This document shows positions 52,619-63,511 of a stretch of DNA of 64,000 nucleotides, piece after piece. Both the position numbers and the translations under genes were made by a program. Numbering within the stretch: position 1 is the stretch's first letter; each line of letters starts with the position of its first letter. The notes beneath the pieces are model-generated. The model saw nothing but the letters and a program-made list of their open reading frames with translations. It did no database searches and was not told where the DNA came from. The stretch is from NCBI GenBank assembly GCA_902566775.1, contig CACFKF010000002.1, forward strand, positions 34,993 to 98,992. Reading direction: 5' to 3'. The DNA is from an uncultured Pelagibacteraceae bacterium. GTDB taxonomy: Bacteria; Pseudomonadota; Alphaproteobacteria; Pelagibacterales; Pelagibacteraceae.

Positions 52619-53716
52619 ATGAAAAATTATTTAAACTTTGAAAATGATATAAAAAATCTTGAAGTAGAACTGGACAAACTAAAAGATCCTTATAACAAAG
52701 AAGGCTTATCAGAAGTTGATACTAAAAGAATTTCAGAGATACAGCTTGAAATTAATAGCAAGTTAAAACAAGTATATTCAAATTTAGATTCCTGGCAAAA
52801 AACTCAGGTTGCTCGCCATGAAGATAGACCCAAATCAAGATTTTTTATTGAAAATTTATTTGAAGAATTCATACCACTATCTGGAGATCGTTTTTATGGA
52901 GAAGATAAATCAGTAATAACTGGTTTTGCAAAATTTAAGCAGACTTCTGTCTTAGTTATTGGTCAAGAAAAAGGTGATGATTTAAATACAAGAATTGAAA
53001 GAAATTTTGGAATGATGAGACCAGAAGGTTACAGAAAAACAATTCGATTAATGAAATTAGCAGATAAATTTAATATTCCTATTATTTCATTCATAGATAC
53101 CCCAGGAGCTTATCCAGGCGTTGGCGCTGAAGAAAGGGGTCAGGCCGAAGCTATTGCAAAATCTATAGAATGTTGCATGGAATTAAAAGTTCCTACAATT
53201 TCTATTATTATTGGAGAAGGCGGGTCAGGAGGAGCTATTGCATTGGCTTCATCAAATAAAGTTTTAATGTTTGAGAATGCAATTTATTCAGTAATTTCTC
53301 CAGAAGGATGCGCCTCAATACTTTGGAGAGATCCAAAAAAAACTTTAGAAGCAGCAGAAGCCATGAAATTATCATCAAAAGATCTTTTTGAACTAGGAGT
53401 TATAGATGAAATAATTCCTGAGCCTATAGGTGGTGCTCACAGAGATAGAGAACTATGTTTAAATAATGTTAGAGAATCGATCCAAAAAAATTTAGATGGG
53501 ATGAAATCAATGAACAGAGATGAAATTTTTTATCAAAGAAAGAATAAATTTTTATCAATAGGTAGAAGCAAAGGTTTTTCAAGCTCATTAGAAGTGGAAA
53601 AAAATTTAACAATGAAAGAAAGTTTTTTACAAAAAATTATATTAAAATTTCAGAAATTTAAATTCCAAGTACTAGCTTTATTATTTGTTGCTATAATAAT
53701 TTATTATTTTTTATAA
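52619..53716 (+). CDS. accA: Acetyl-CoA carboxylase carboxyltransferase alpha subunit with C-terminal anchor
   Basis: Alpha half of the carboxyltransferase. The track start is a TTG-like codon 10 residues early; the ATG at 52619 (MKNYLNFEND) matches AccA N-termini. WQKTQVARHEDRPKS, LSGDRFYGEDKSV, FIDTPGAYPGVGAEERGQAEAIA, IIGEGGSGGAIAL and SVISPEGCASILWRD are diagnostic. The normal core ends near residue 316. A further 49 residues carry a basic stretch and a hydrophobic end (VLALLFVAIIIYYFL), a predicted tail anchor. It converges on secA with a 6-base overlap. Confidence 0.95.
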   Translation: MKNYLNFENDIKNLEVELDKLKDPYNKEGLSEVDTKRISEIQLEINSKLKQVYSNLDSWQKTQVARHEDRPKSRFFIENLFEEFIPLSGDRFYGEDKSVITGFAKFKQTSVLVIGQEKGDDLNTRIERNFGMMRPEGYRKTIRLMKLADKFNIPIISFIDTPGAYPGVGAEERGQAEAIAKSIECCMELKVPTISIIIGEGGSGGAIALASSNKVLMFENAIYSVISPEGCASILWRDPKKTLEAAEAMKLSSKDLFELGVIDEIIPEPIGGAHRDRELCLNNVRESIQKNLDGMKSMNRDEIFYQRKNKFLSIGRSKGFSSSLEVEKNLTMKESFLQKIILKFQKFKFQVLALLFVAIIIYYFL

Positions 53717-56245
53717 AGACCCATGACAGTGTTTATATTTTTTTCCTGAGCCACAGAAGCAGGGCTCATTTCTCTTCATTTTTTTTTTAATATTTATTGG
53801 TTCTTCTTTTTTTTTCATATTTTCAATAGGCTCTTCAACAAACGTAAGGTTGATTAATAATGCAACTAGATCTCTTTTTAATTTTATTAATAAATTTTCA
53901 AATAGTTCAAAAGCTTCTTTTTTATATTCTATTAAAGGATCTCTTTGACCATAAGATCTTAATCCTATTACTTGTCTTAACTGTTCTAAATATTGAATAT
54001 GAGATTTCCAATTCACATCGACAATTTTTAAAAAAAATCCTTTTTCAATTTCTTCAGCTCTTTTTTCCCCCAATAAACTTATTCTTTCATTTCTTTTTTC
54101 TTGAAATTTATTATTAATTTTTGAATTAAAATCTTTTTCCTCTAATTTAATTAATTCATTTATTTCTTCGTTTGTAAAACTTTTTCCAAAAATAGATATA
54201 AATTTTCTATTAAAATCATTAGTCTTGGGGCTAGTTAAATATTTTTTTTTATCTTCTACAAGATCCTTAATTATATCTTGTAAAAAAACATTTGAATAAT
54301 TAAATATTTCTTTGTTATTCATAACATTATTTCTTTCAGAAAAAATAACCTGTCTTTGATCCGATAAAACGTTGTCAAATTTTAAGAGTGTTTTTCTTAT
54401 ATCAAAGTTTCGCGCCTCTACTTTTTGTTGTGCTCTTTCTAGTGCTTTATTTATCCAAGGATGATCAATGCTTTCGCCATCTTTTAAACCAAGTTTTTCT
54501 AACATTTTACTCATTGATTCAGATCCAAATATTCTCATTAAATCATCTTCAAGACTCACATAAAAAACTGAATTTCCTTCATCACCCTGTCTACCTGATC
54601 TTCCTCTAGCTTGGTTATCTACCCTTCTAGATTCCATTCGCTCAGTTCCAATTACAAATAAACCACCTAGAGATTTGACCTTTTCTTTTTCTTTGTTAAG
54701 TTTTTGTTCTTCAACACTTCCTTTTTTCCCTCCAAGTTGTATATCAACTCCTCTTCCTGATATGCTTGTGGTAATAATTATTGAACCTATTTTACCCGCA
54801 TTAGCTATTATTTCTGCTTCACTTTCGTGGTTTTTTGCATTTAGTACAGTGTGAGAAATGCCTTCAGATCTAAGAAGTTTTGAATAGTGTTCAGATTTAT
54901 TAATGCTTGAAGTAAAAACAAGAAGCGGTTGTCCTTTTTTATTACATTCAGAAATTTTTGATATAATGGCATTGTTTTTTTCAATTTCAGTTCTAAAAAT
55001 TTGATCGTTCCAATCTTTTCTTATCATTTTTTTATTTGTGGGAATAACAACTATTGAAAGATTATATATTTCAAAAAATTCCTCAGCTTCTGTTGCAGCA
55101 GTTCCAGTACATCCAGAAATTTTATTATATAGTTTAAAATAATTTTGATAAGTGGTTGAAGCAAGAGTTTGATTTTCTTGTTGGATTTTAATTTTTTCTT
55201 TTGCTTCTAATGCTTGATGCATTCCGTCTCCAAATCTTCTCCCTTCTAAAATTCTACCAGTTAATTCGTCTATAATTTTTAGTATTCCGTCTTTAACTAT
55301 ATAATCTCTTCCCTTTTCAAATATATGATTAGCTCTTAAAGCCTGATTTACATGATGAACCAGTTCTAAATTTTTTGGGTCATAAAAATTATTATTTTTT
55401 AACACACCTGCTGACGAAAAAATTCTTTCAACGCTATCAATTCCTTTATTTGTTAAAAGAACATTTTTATCTTTTTCGTCAATTTCATAATCATCCTTTG
55501 AAAGTTGTTTGATTAATTTATCGATTGCTAAATATTGATCAGTTTTATCTTGCACAGGTCCAGATATAATTAATGGCGTTCTAGCTTCATCAATTAGACA
55601 TGAATCAATTTCATCTACTATGCAGAAATTGAGTTTTCTTTGCACAATATCTTCTTTGGAAAATTTCATATTGTCTCTTAAATAATCAAATCCTAATTCA
55701 CTATTTGTTGCATATGTAATTTCACAGTTGTAATTTTCTTTTCTTTCCTCATCATTTTGGTTGTTATTGATGTAGCCTGACTTTATTCCTAGGAAGTTAT
55801 AAACTTTAGCCATATTTAAGCAGTCTCTTTTCGCCAGATAGTCGTTAACAGTCACAACATGCACTCCTTGTCCAGTAAGCGCATTAAGGTATGCGGTTAA
55901 GGCAATTGTTAAAGTTTTACCTTCACCCGTTTTCATCTCAGCAATTTTTCCTTCATGAAGCACAATGCTTCCTATAATTTGAACATCAAATGGTCTTTCA
56001 TTTAATGTTCGTTTTGCAGCTTCTCTAGCGCAGGCAAAAACTTCAGGAAGCAAATTGTCTATTGATTCACTTTTCTTTATTCTTTCTTTAAACTCATCAG
56101 TTTTGGCCGGAAAGTCTTTATTTTCTAGATTTGCAAAACTTGGTTCTAATTCATTAATTTTCAAAACAATTTTACTGTATCTGTCCAGCTCCCTTTGATT
56201 AGGAGATTTTATGAATTTAGATATTAAATTTAATGGATTAAGCAT
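53711..56245 (-). CDS. secA: Preprotein translocase ATPase SecA
   Basis: Motor of the Sec pathway, 844 residues. MKTGEGKTLTIALTAYLNAL is Walker A; VDEIDSCLIDEARTPLIISG is the DEAD-like motif; GTERMESRRVDNQARGRSGRQGD is the second motor domain. The C-terminus keeps the zinc-binding SEC-C element (RNEPCFCGSGKKYKHCHG) that contacts SecB and lipids. It is divergent from argJ, as often seen in alphaproteobacteria. Confidence 0.97.
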   Translation of the reverse strand: MLNPLNLISKFIKSPNQRELDRYSKIVLKINELEPSFANLENKDFPAKTDEFKERIKKSESIDNLLPEVFACAREAAKRTLNERPFDVQIIGSIVLHEGKIAEMKTGEGKTLTIALTAYLNALTGQGVHVVTVNDYLAKRDCLNMAKVYNFLGIKSGYINNNQNDEERKENYNCEITYATNSELGFDYLRDNMKFSKEDIVQRKLNFCIVDEIDSCLIDEARTPLIISGPVQDKTDQYLAIDKLIKQLSKDDYEIDEKDKNVLLTNKGIDSVERIFSSAGVLKNNNFYDPKNLELVHHVNQALRANHIFEKGRDYIVKDGILKIIDELTGRILEGRRFGDGMHQALEAKEKIKIQQENQTLASTTYQNYFKLYNKISGCTGTAATEAEEFFEIYNLSIVVIPTNKKMIRKDWNDQIFRTEIEKNNAIISKISECNKKGQPLLVFTSSINKSEHYSKLLRSEGISHTVLNAKNHESEAEIIANAGKIGSIIITTSISGRGVDIQLGGKKGSVEEQKLNKEKEKVKSLGGLFVIGTERMESRRVDNQARGRSGRQGDEGNSVFYVSLEDDLMRIFGSESMSKMLEKLGLKDGESIDHPWINKALERAQQKVEARNFDIRKTLLKFDNVLSDQRQVIFSERNNVMNNKEIFNYSNVFLQDIIKDLVEDKKKYLTSPKTNDFNRKFISIFGKSFTNEEINELIKLEEKDFNSKINNKFQEKRNERISLLGEKRAEEIEKGFFLKIVDVNWKSHIQYLEQLRQVIGLRSYGQRDPLIEYKKEAFELFENLLIKLKRDLVALLINLTFVEEPIENMKKKEEPINIKKKMKRNEPCFCGSGKKYKHCHGSL

Positions 56246-56316
56246 TTTGTAATTTTTTTTATATATTATTTATGTCTATTTTTTAATATAGGTATTAAAT
56301 AATTTATTTAAATACT

Positions 56317-57618
56317 ATGCCAATTAATATAAAAAATTTTCTTTTGTCTAAAAATAAAAAGTCCAAAATTGGTGACTTTCAGGACTTAGAACATATAGAT
56401 GGTGTTGCAATTTCTGCAATATCAGCAGATCTATATAAAGAAACAAGAGATGACCTAGTTCTTTTTTATTTTAGAGATGGGGCTAATTATGCATCAGTTT
56501 ATACTCAATCAAAGATAATTTCAGAAAATATTAAGTGGAATTTAAATTTAAAATCTAATTCTGTAAAAGCTTTACTTGTAAATGCAGGAAACGCTAATGC
56601 TTTTACAGGAAAACAAGGATTTAAAGGAATCGCTCAAATTGCAGAAGAATTATCTAAAGAGCTTACAATTAAAATGTCCGAAGATGAAGAAAAAAAAAAT
56701 TTCGTTAAATCAAATGAAATACTTTTTGGTTCAACCGGAACAATCGGAGAAAAATTTCCTGCTGAAAAAATTAAAAATTCTTTGCCAGATTTAATAAAAA
56801 AAATTAAATATACTCAAAATAAATATTTATGGATGAAAGCAGCTCTGGGAATAATGACAACAGATCTGGTACCAAAACTATCAATGGAAGAATGCTTAAT
56901 TGGAAACTCCGAAGTTAAAATTTATGGTATAGCTAAAGGAAGTGGAATGATTTTTCCAAATATGGCTACAACTTTAGGGTATATTTTTACAGATGCTGAT
57001 ATTCCCTCAGGCATATTAAAAAAATTACTAAAAAAAAATATTGAAACAACTTTTAATGCTATAAGCTGCGATGGAGATACTAGCACAAATGATATGGTCA
57101 CATTTTTTTCAACAAAAAAAACTAAACATTCAAAAGTAAAAAGTATAAACGACAATAAACTTAAAGAATTTGATAAAAGTCTACATGCAGTGATGCTTAA
57201 TTTAGCAAAAAGAATAGCTGCTGATGGCGAAGGAGCTTCAAAGTTTATTTCTGTAAAAGTTAGAAGTGCAAGAAATATTAGCGATGCAAAGAAAGTTGCT
57301 TTTTCAATTGCAAATTCTCCTTTGGTAAAAACAGCAATAGCTGGAGAAGATCCAAATTGGGGAAGAATTATAATGGCAATAGGAAAGGCAAAAGCTGATT
57401 TAAATTTAAATAAGTTAGCCATTAGTTTTGGAGACATTAAAGTAATTGAAAAAGGCCAATTATTTTCAAATTATGAAGAAGCTGTAGTTGCAGAATATTT
57501 ACAAGGAGAAAAAATAGATTTGGTAGTGGATTTGAATGTTGGAAGCAAAGATTTTACCGCATATACAATGGATTTAACAAAACAATATATTGAAATTAAT
57601 TCTGACTATCGAAGTTAG
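56317..57618 (+). CDS. argJ: Glutamate N-acetyltransferase / ornithine acetyltransferase
   Basis: Recycles the acetyl group between acetylornithine and glutamate in arginine synthesis, 433 residues. It is made as a precursor that self-cleaves before the nucleophilic threonine in FPNMATTLGYIFTDADI. LLVNAGNANAFTGKQG, GDGEGASKFI-like ADGEGASKFISV and GEDPNWGRIIMAIGKA are conserved. With argD and argF in this window it completes the middle of the pathway in cyclic form. Confidence 0.96.
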   Translation: MPINIKNFLLSKNKKSKIGDFQDLEHIDGVAISAISADLYKETRDDLVLFYFRDGANYASVYTQSKIISENIKWNLNLKSNSVKALLVNAGNANAFTGKQGFKGIAQIAEELSKELTIKMSEDEEKKNFVKSNEILFGSTGTIGEKFPAEKIKNSLPDLIKKIKYTQNKYLWMKAALGIMTTDLVPKLSMEECLIGNSEVKIYGIAKGSGMIFPNMATTLGYIFTDADIPSGILKKLLKKNIETTFNAISCDGDTSTNDMVTFFSTKKTKHSKVKSINDNKLKEFDKSLHAVMLNLAKRIAADGEGASKFISVKVRSARNISDAKKVAFSIANSPLVKTAIAGEDPNWGRIIMAIGKAKADLNLNKLAISFGDIKVIEKGQLFSNYEEAVVAEYLQGEKIDLVVDLNVGSKDFTAYTMDLTKQYIEINSDYRS

Positions 57619-57658
57619 GAGATATTGAATAATTTAAATAAATTATTAAATATATGAA

Positions 57659-58087
57659 ATGATAAAATACAGATTAATTTGTAAAGATTGTGATAATGCG
57701 TTTGATAGTTGGTTTTCATCATCAAAGGAATATGAAAAATTAAAAAAATTAAAACATTTAAATTGTCACAAATGTAATTCACTTAAAGTTGAAAAAACTT
57801 TAATGGCCCCAAGTGTCGTAAACACTAAAGACAAAATTGTATCGATTTCAAAAGATAATAAATTTTCTAAAGTAAAAAATAAAATTAAGGAATATCAGAA
57901 ATTTGTTAAAAAGAACTTTGACTACGTCGGAGATAATTTTGTTAATGAAGCAAGAACAATTCATTATAATAAAGATAGTAAAAAGAAAGGAATTTATGGC
58001 AAAGCTAATTTTGAGGAAATATCTGAACTTAGGGAAGAAGGAATAGAAACAGAAGTAATTCCATGGTTTAAAGATAATGAAAATTAA
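57659..58087 (+). CDS. DUF1178 family protein
   Basis: Protein of 142 residues with an N-terminal zinc-ribbon-like region: CKDCDNAFDSWFSS and later CHKCNSLKVEKTLMAPSV. The C-terminal EISELREEGIETEVIPW is shared by the family (PF06676), common in alphaproteobacteria. Function unknown. It follows argJ after 40 bases and converges on ubiG with a 4-base overlap. Confidence 0.85.
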   Translation: MIKYRLICKDCDNAFDSWFSSSKEYEKLKKLKHLNCHKCNSLKVEKTLMAPSVVNTKDKIVSISKDNKFSKVKNKIKEYQKFVKKNFDYVGDNFVNEARTIHYNKDSKKKGIYGKANFEEISELREEGIETEVIPWFKDNEN

Positions 58088-58812
58088 TTTTTTTTAAAAT
58101 TAGCTATATAGTTCACAGATTTGTCGTTAGCCAAATTCCACCTATCCAAGATTGGATTAAATTTTAATCCGCTCATGTCTAACAGTTTTAATTGATAATT
58201 TTTTGTAATATTTATCAAATTATCAGGTTTAATAAATTTTTCCCAATCATGTGTTCCAATCGGTAGCCAATTTAATATATATTCAGCACCAATAATTGCA
58301 AAAGCATAAGATTTTAATGTTTTGTTTAGTGTAGCAATAAACATTAAACCATTTTTTTTTAAAAATTTTACACTTTGTTTTACAAATAAATTAATATCAT
58401 TAACATGTTCAACAATTTCTAACATTAACAAGACATCAAATTTTTTTTTTATTTTTAATTTTTCTGGTGATGAACAAATATATTTTATTTCAAGATTATT
58501 TTTTTTTGAGTAAATTTTTGCTACATTAATATTTTTTGAAGAAGCGTCTATGCCAACTACATCGGCACCTAGCTTTCTCATTGGCACTGAAATCAGACCT
58601 CCTCCGCAACCAACATCTAATATATCTATACCTTTTAGAGGCTCATTTTTAGATTTAATTTTGAAGTGTTTAATTATGTTTTCTTTTATATATTTTATTC
58701 TGATTGGATTAAATTTGTGCAGAGGCTTAAAACTACCCTCTGGATTCCACCATTCAGTAGCTAATTTATTGAACTTGTTAATTTCTGTTTTATTTATAGT
58801 GGTTGTTTTCAT
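58084..58812 (-). CDS. ubiG: Ubiquinone biosynthesis O-methyltransferase UbiG
   Basis: SAM-dependent methyltransferase performing both O-methylations in ubiquinone synthesis, 242 residues. NKFNKLATEWWNPEGSFKPLHKFNPIRI is the UbiG N-terminal signature, motif I is DILDVGCGGGLIS, and LEIVEHVND and GTHDWEKFIKPDNL follow. It is divergent from lysC, a conserved alphaproteobacterial pair. Confidence 0.95.
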   Translation of the reverse strand: MKTTTINKTEINKFNKLATEWWNPEGSFKPLHKFNPIRIKYIKENIIKHFKIKSKNEPLKGIDILDVGCGGGLISVPMRKLGADVVGIDASSKNINVAKIYSKKNNLEIKYICSSPEKLKIKKKFDVLLMLEIVEHVNDINLFVKQSVKFLKKNGLMFIATLNKTLKSYAFAIIGAEYILNWLPIGTHDWEKFIKPDNLINITKNYQLKLLDMSGLKFNPILDRWNLANDKSVNYIANFKKN

Positions 58813-58882
58813 TCAGTTGTTGACATTACAATTAAGATGTATTTTATCAACATAATTTAATTATTAAAAAAAATAATTATCA

Positions 58883-60097
58883 ATGAAAATTGTTGTTTTA
58901 AAATTTGGAGGTACTTCAGTAGGTACTGCTGAGAGAATTAAGAAAGTAGCCAATATAATAGTAGGCTATGTTAAAAAAAAATTCAGAGTAATTGTAGTTT
59001 CATCTGCAATGAGTGGAGTAACAAATAATTTGATAAAAAAATCAAGAAATATTTGTGATAATTTTAAATCTTCAGAATATGATGTGCTTGTTGCTGCGGG
59101 CGAACAAATGTCATGTGCTTTAATAGCTGGGAGATTAAATCATATGGGATATAAATCACAATCTTGGATGAGTTGGCAAATTCCAATATTAACAGAAGGA
59201 CAACACAGATCTTCGAGAATAAGCAATATTAATAAAGGAAAAATCCTAAATTATTTAAAGTCTGGAGGCATTCCAGTTATCACAGGTTTTCAGGGAATAA
59301 ATAATAACAACAGAATAACAACACTTGGAAGAGGAGGATCTGATGCTTCAGCAATTATGTGTGCAAAATTTTTTAAGGCAAAAAAATGTGTTATTTTTAC
59401 AGATGTAGAAGGTGTTTATACAACAGATCCAAGCAACTTAAAGAATGCAAAAAAAATAAAAGTTATATCTTATGAGGAAATGTTGGAAATGGCATCATTA
59501 GGAGCAAAAGTTATGCAACCACACTCTATACAGGATGCAAGATTAAATAGGATTGAAATTGAAGTAAAATCTTCATTTATTAATAGAAAAGGAACTTTAA
59601 TAACAAAAAGAAAAAATATATTTAGAAATAGAACAATTACCGGATTAACTTCTACAAAAAATGATGCAAAAGTAACTCTTGTTGGAGTTAAAGATAGACC
59701 TGGAGTAGCAGCTTCTGTATTTAAACCACTTTCTAAAAATCAAATAAATGTAGACATGGTTGTTCAAACTTCTTCAAGCAATAACAGAGAAACTGATATA
59801 ACTTTTACCATTAAATTAGAAGATTTATCTAAAACTTTAAGACTTATAAGGCAAAACAAAAAAATAAAATATAGAGATTTGATAGTGAATAAAAATGTAT
59901 CCAAAATATCAATTATTGGTGTTGGAATGGTAACTACACCTGGTGTAACATATAGAATGTTTCAAACACTGGCAGATAAAGGAATTAATATTTTGGTTAT
60001 AGCGACGTCAGAAATAAAAATATCTGTGTTAATAAATAAAAAAAATATAAATAAAGCAATATCTGCACTTCATAAAGAGTTTAAATTAAATAGATAA
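58883..60097 (+). CDS. lysC: Aspartate kinase
   Basis: First enzyme of the aspartate family (Lys, Thr, Met), 404 residues. [42 protein letters not shown] and [13 protein letters not shown] form the kinase domain. Two ACT domains follow ([36 protein letters not shown]) for feedback control. It feeds homoserine to MetX. It starts a five-gene plus-strand run to the DUF4167 gene. Confidence 0.96.
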   Translation: MKIVVLKFGGTSVGTAERIKKVANIIVGYVKKKFRVIVVSSAMSGVTNNLIKKSRNICDNFKSSEYDVLVAAGEQMSCALIAGRLNHMGYKSQSWMSWQIPILTEGQHRSSRISNINKGKILNYLKSGGIPVITGFQGINNNNRITTLGRGGSDASAIMCAKFFKAKKCVIFTDVEGVYTTDPSNLKNAKKIKVISYEEMLEMASLGAKVMQPHSIQDARLNRIEIEVKSSFINRKGTLITKRKNIFRNRTITGLTSTKNDAKVTLVGVKDRPGVAASVFKPLSKNQINVDMVVQTSSSNNRETDITFTIKLEDLSKTLRLIRQNKKIKYRDLIVNKNVSKISIIGVGMVTTPGVTYRMFQTLADKGINILVIATSEIKISVLINKKNINKAISALHKEFKLNR

Positions 60098-60101
60098 AAA
60101 A

Positions 60102-61202
60102 ATGAGTCTTAGACCATTTAGAGATATTCATAGAAGAAAAACCAAAGAAATTAATGTTGGCAATATTAAAATCGGAGGCAATAATCCAATTTCAGTTCAA
60201 TCAATGACAAATACACTTACCAAAGACGCTAAAACAACTATAAAACAAATTATAGAAATAGCAAATGAAGGAGCTGATCTTGTTAGGGTTTCATGTCCTG
60301 ACGAAGACTCTACAAAATCTTTAAAAGAAATAGTTAAACATTCTACTGTACCAATAGTTGCAGATATTCATTTTCATTATAAGAGGGCTCTAGAATCTGC
60401 AGATAATGGAGCCAAGTGTTTAAGAATCAATCCTGGAAATATAGGAGATAAAAAAAAAATTAAAGAAGTAATTTCTGCTGCAAAAAATAATAATTGTGCA
60501 ATAAGAATTGGAGTAAATGCTGGTTCTCTTGAAAAAGATATATTGGAAAAATATAAAGAACCTTGTCCAGAGGCATTAGTAGAAAGCGCTTTAAGAAATA
60601 TTAAAATCATTGAAGATGAAGATTTTTTTAATTTTAAAGTTAGTGTAAAATCTTCGGATGTTTTTTTGACAATAAAAGCATATAGACAACTATCAAAAGT
60701 TATAGATTATCCACTTCACTTGGGCATAACTGAAGCTGGATCATACTTACCAGGAAGTATCAAATCTTCAATTGGGCTGGGAAATTTATTATTAGATGGC
60801 ATTGGAGATACAATTAGGGTTTCTTTGTCAGATGATCCTGTTAAAGAAGTAAAAATTGGCAATGAAATATTAAAATCATTGAACCTTAGAGAAAGAGGAT
60901 TAAAAATCATATCATGTCCATCATGTGCTAGGCAGGCATTTAATGTCATTGATACTGTAAAGATTTTAGAACAAAAACTTTCTCATATTAAATCTCCAAT
61001 TACATTATCTATAATTGGGTGTGTGGTTAACGGACCAGGGGAGGCTGCATTTACAGATATTGGAATTACAGGAGGTGGCAAAGGAAGTAATATGCTTTAC
61101 TTAAAAGGTATTCAAACTGAAAAACTATCAAATAAAGATATTATTGCAAAGGTAGTTAAGTTAGTAGAGGAAAAAGCAGCAGAAATACAAAATAAAATTT
61201 AA
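60102..61202 (+). CDS. ispG: 4-hydroxy-3-methylbut-2-enyl diphosphate synthase
   Basis: Iron-sulfur enzyme of the MEP isoprenoid pathway, 366 residues. [37 protein letters not shown] and the cluster motif [10 protein letters not shown] plus [22 protein letters not shown] are clear. In many alphaproteobacteria ptsP occupies the lysC-prfA interval; here ispG does. It overlaps prfA by one base. Confidence 0.97.
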   Translation: MSLRPFRDIHRRKTKEINVGNIKIGGNNPISVQSMTNTLTKDAKTTIKQIIEIANEGADLVRVSCPDEDSTKSLKEIVKHSTVPIVADIHFHYKRALESADNGAKCLRINPGNIGDKKKIKEVISAAKNNNCAIRIGVNAGSLEKDILEKYKEPCPEALVESALRNIKIIEDEDFFNFKVSVKSSDVFLTIKAYRQLSKVIDYPLHLGITEAGSYLPGSIKSSIGLGNLLLDGIGDTIRVSLSDDPVKEVKIGNEILKSLNLRERGLKIISCPSCARQAFNVIDTVKILEQKLSHIKSPITLSIIGCVVNGPGEAAFTDIGITGGGKGSNMLYLKGIQTEKLSNKDIIAKVVKLVEEKAAEIQNKI

Positions 61203-62275
61203 TGATTCCAATAAATAAAGTCAGAGACTTAATTTCTAAGCATGCACTACTTGAAAAAGAATTATCTACAGGAGAAATCGATAAAAAAAAATTTGCTGAA
61301 AAGTCAAAAGAATACTCTGATATCAATGACATAGTAAATGAAGCTAAAGACTATAGCTCTTTCGAGTCCGAGCGAAAAGAATTAGAAAAAATAATAAACG
61401 ACAATAATAGTGATGAAGAAATGATAGAGTTGGCACAATCAGAGCTTAAAGAATTAATTAAAAAAAATGAAATAAATGAAAAAAAAATTAAGTTATTTTT
61501 ATTACCAAAAGACGAAGCAGATTCAAAAAATGCAATTATAGAAATTAGAGCTGGTACTGGAGGATTAGAAGCGAGTCTTTTTGCATCAGATTTATTTAAA
61601 ATGTATGAAAAAGTAAGCAATAAAAAAAAATGGGTATTAGAAATAATTAGTATTTCAAAAAGCGATGCTGGTGGTTTAAAAGAAGTAATAGCAACTATAA
61701 AAGGAAAAAATATTTATTCATCACTAAAATATGAAAGTGGAGTTCATAGAGTCCAGAGAGTGCCAGATACAGAGACACAGGGAAGAGTTCATACTTCCGC
61801 AGCAACCGTAGCTGTCTTACCTGAAGCAGAAGATGTTGATGTAAAAATTGAAGATAAAGATTTGAGAATTGATGTGTTTAGAAGCAGTGGTCCTGGAGGT
61901 CAGAGTGTTAATACAACCGATTCAGCAGTTAGAATTACTCACATACCAACAGGGATTGTTGTTAGCCAGCAAGATGAAAAATCTCAGATAAGGAATAAAG
62001 AAAAAGGATTAAAAATCTTGAGATCTAGAATTTATGAATTTGAAAGAAGAAAAAGAGATGAAGAAAGATCAAAAGATAGAAAAAGCAAAATTGGAACTGG
62101 TGATAGATCTGAAAGAATTAGAACATATAACTGGCCTCAAAATAGAATAACTGATCATAGAATAAATTTAACAATAAACAAGTTGACTGAATTTATGGAA
62201 GGAGAAATTTTTGACGAAATGAATGAAAGTTTAATTTTACAGGCTCAAGAAGAAGAGCTTAAAAATATAAAATAA
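61202..62275 (+). CDS. prfA: Peptide chain release factor 1
   Basis: Release factor for UAA/UAG, 357 residues. The GGQ loop is [25 protein letters not shown]. The anticodon-like tripeptide region and [29 protein letters not shown] identify RF1. The C-terminus has [17 protein letters not shown]. prmC, which methylates the GGQ glutamine, follows at once. Confidence 0.97.
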   Translation: MIPINKVRDLISKHALLEKELSTGEIDKKKFAEKSKEYSDINDIVNEAKDYSSFESERKELEKIINDNNSDEEMIELAQSELKELIKKNEINEKKIKLFLLPKDEADSKNAIIEIRAGTGGLEASLFASDLFKMYEKVSNKKKWVLEIISISKSDAGGLKEVIATIKGKNIYSSLKYESGVHRVQRVPDTETQGRVHTSAATVAVLPEAEDVDVKIEDKDLRIDVFRSSGPGGQSVNTTDSAVRITHIPTGIVVSQQDEKSQIRNKEKGLKILRSRIYEFERRKRDEERSKDRKSKIGTGDRSERIRTYNWPQNRITDHRINLTINKLTEFMEGEIFDEMNESLILQAQEEELKNIK

Positions 62276-62276
62276 T

Positions 62277-63125
62277 ATGGATTACAAAACTATTTTAAGT
62301 CAATCATCTAATTTATTAAAAAATTTAAGCATAAAAAATGCAAAACTAGATAGCGAGTTATTGCTTTCTAGTTCTTTAAAGATTTCTAGGGAAAATTTAT
62401 TACTAAATCTAAATAAAAAAATTATGCTTAAAGAGAATAAAAAATTTAAATTATTATTAGAAAAAAGATTAAAAAAAGCTCCAGTAGCTTACATTCTTGG
62501 GTATAAAGATTTTTGGAAAAGCAAATTTTTTGTTAACAATTCAGTATTAATTCCAAGACCAGAAACAGAACTAATAGTTGAAGAATCATTAAATTATTTG
62601 CCTAAATTCAAATATAAAAAAATACTTGATATTGGAACTGGTTCTGGATGCATACTATTATCCATTTTATTAGAAAGGCCAAAATCTATTGGAGTCGGAA
62701 TAGATATTTCAAAAAATGCAATAAAAATTGCACAGATCAATGCAAAATTACAACAACTTCATAATAGAATAAAATTTTTAAATACAGATGTTGACAAATA
62801 TAATTGGGGCAAATATGATTTGATTGTATCTAATCCTCCATATATTAAAAAAATAAAAATTAGCAGATTAGAAGAGGATATAAAGAATTTTGAACCCAAA
62901 TTAGCCTTAGACGGAGGCTATAATGGATATTTGATAATAGAAAAAGTGATAAATAAGAGTGTAAGTTTGCTAAAAAGAAATGGAAACTTGATTTTAGAAA
63001 TTGGTTATGATCAAGTGGGTTTCGTTTCACGTTTACTAGAAAAATATGGTTTTTATATAAAAAAAATTTCTAAGGATTTATCAAAAAAAGACAGATGTAT
63101 AATTGCGCAGAATATTAAAATATGA
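62277..63125 (+). CDS. prmC: Release factor glutamine methyltransferase
   Basis: N5-glutamine methyltransferase of release factors, 282 residues. The N-terminal helical domain is followed by YILGYKDFWKSKFFVNNSVLIPRPETELIVE, SAM motif ILDIGTGSGCILLSIL and catalytic VSNPPYI. It overlaps the DUF4167 gene by 4 bases and follows prfA by one base. Confidence 0.96.
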   Translation: MDYKTILSQSSNLLKNLSIKNAKLDSELLLSSSLKISRENLLLNLNKKIMLKENKKFKLLLEKRLKKAPVAYILGYKDFWKSKFFVNNSVLIPRPETELIVEESLNYLPKFKYKKILDIGTGSGCILLSILLERPKSIGVGIDISKNAIKIAQINAKLQQLHNRIKFLNTDVDKYNWGKYDLIVSNPPYIKKIKISRLEEDIKNFEPKLALDGGYNGYLIIEKVINKSVSLLKRNGNLILEIGYDQVGFVSRLLEKYGFYIKKISKDLSKKDRCIIAQNIKI

Positions 63126-63511
63126 ATAGTTATAAAAACAATCATAAAAGAAATAGATTTAGATCAAATGGAGATAGGTATTTTAAAAAAAGAAATGGGG
63201 AACCAAAGAAGTTTAACTCCGAATATTCTTCAAATATAAATTTTCAAAGAAAATCTCCAGGTAGAAATAATCACAATGCATCAAAGTTAGTTGAAAAATA
63301 TAACGATCTAGCAAGAGAAGCACTGTCTAAGGGTGATAAAATCTTATCCGAAAATTACTTTCAGCATGCCGACCATTTTGCAAGAATTTTATCAGAAAAA
63401 GAAAATCATAAATTGCAAAAAATTAAAGAGAGCAACGAAACAAATTCAGAAAATATTGAAACGCCATCTAAACATGAAGACATTCAAGAAAAACCAATAC
63501 TAAAAGTTTAG
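63122..63511 (+). CDS. DUF4167 family protein
   Basis: Basic protein of 129 residues with an N-terminal Arg/Asn/Lys-rich segment (HKRNRFRSNGDRYFKKRNG) and the conserved core KLVEKYNDLAREALSKGDKILSENYFQHADHFARIL. The family is alphaproteobacterial, found next to prmC, and thought to bind nucleic acid; function not established. The rest is acidic and low-complexity. Confidence 0.87.
   Translation: MNSYKNNHKRNRFRSNGDRYFKKRNGEPKKFNSEYSSNINFQRKSPGRNNHNASKLVEKYNDLAREALSKGDKILSENYFQHADHFARILSEKENHKLQKIKESNETNSENIETPSKHEDIQEKPILKV

Noticed and set aside
56922-57437. 171-residue minus-strand ORF, the longest shadow
   Set aside because: Lies wholly inside argJ on the opposite strand; composition reflects reverse reading of a conserved gene.
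57628-57647. Perfect inverted repeat AATAATTTA-AA-TAAATTATT after argJ
   Set aside because: Consists only of A and T with no GC stem or U-run; such repeats arise by chance in this composition.
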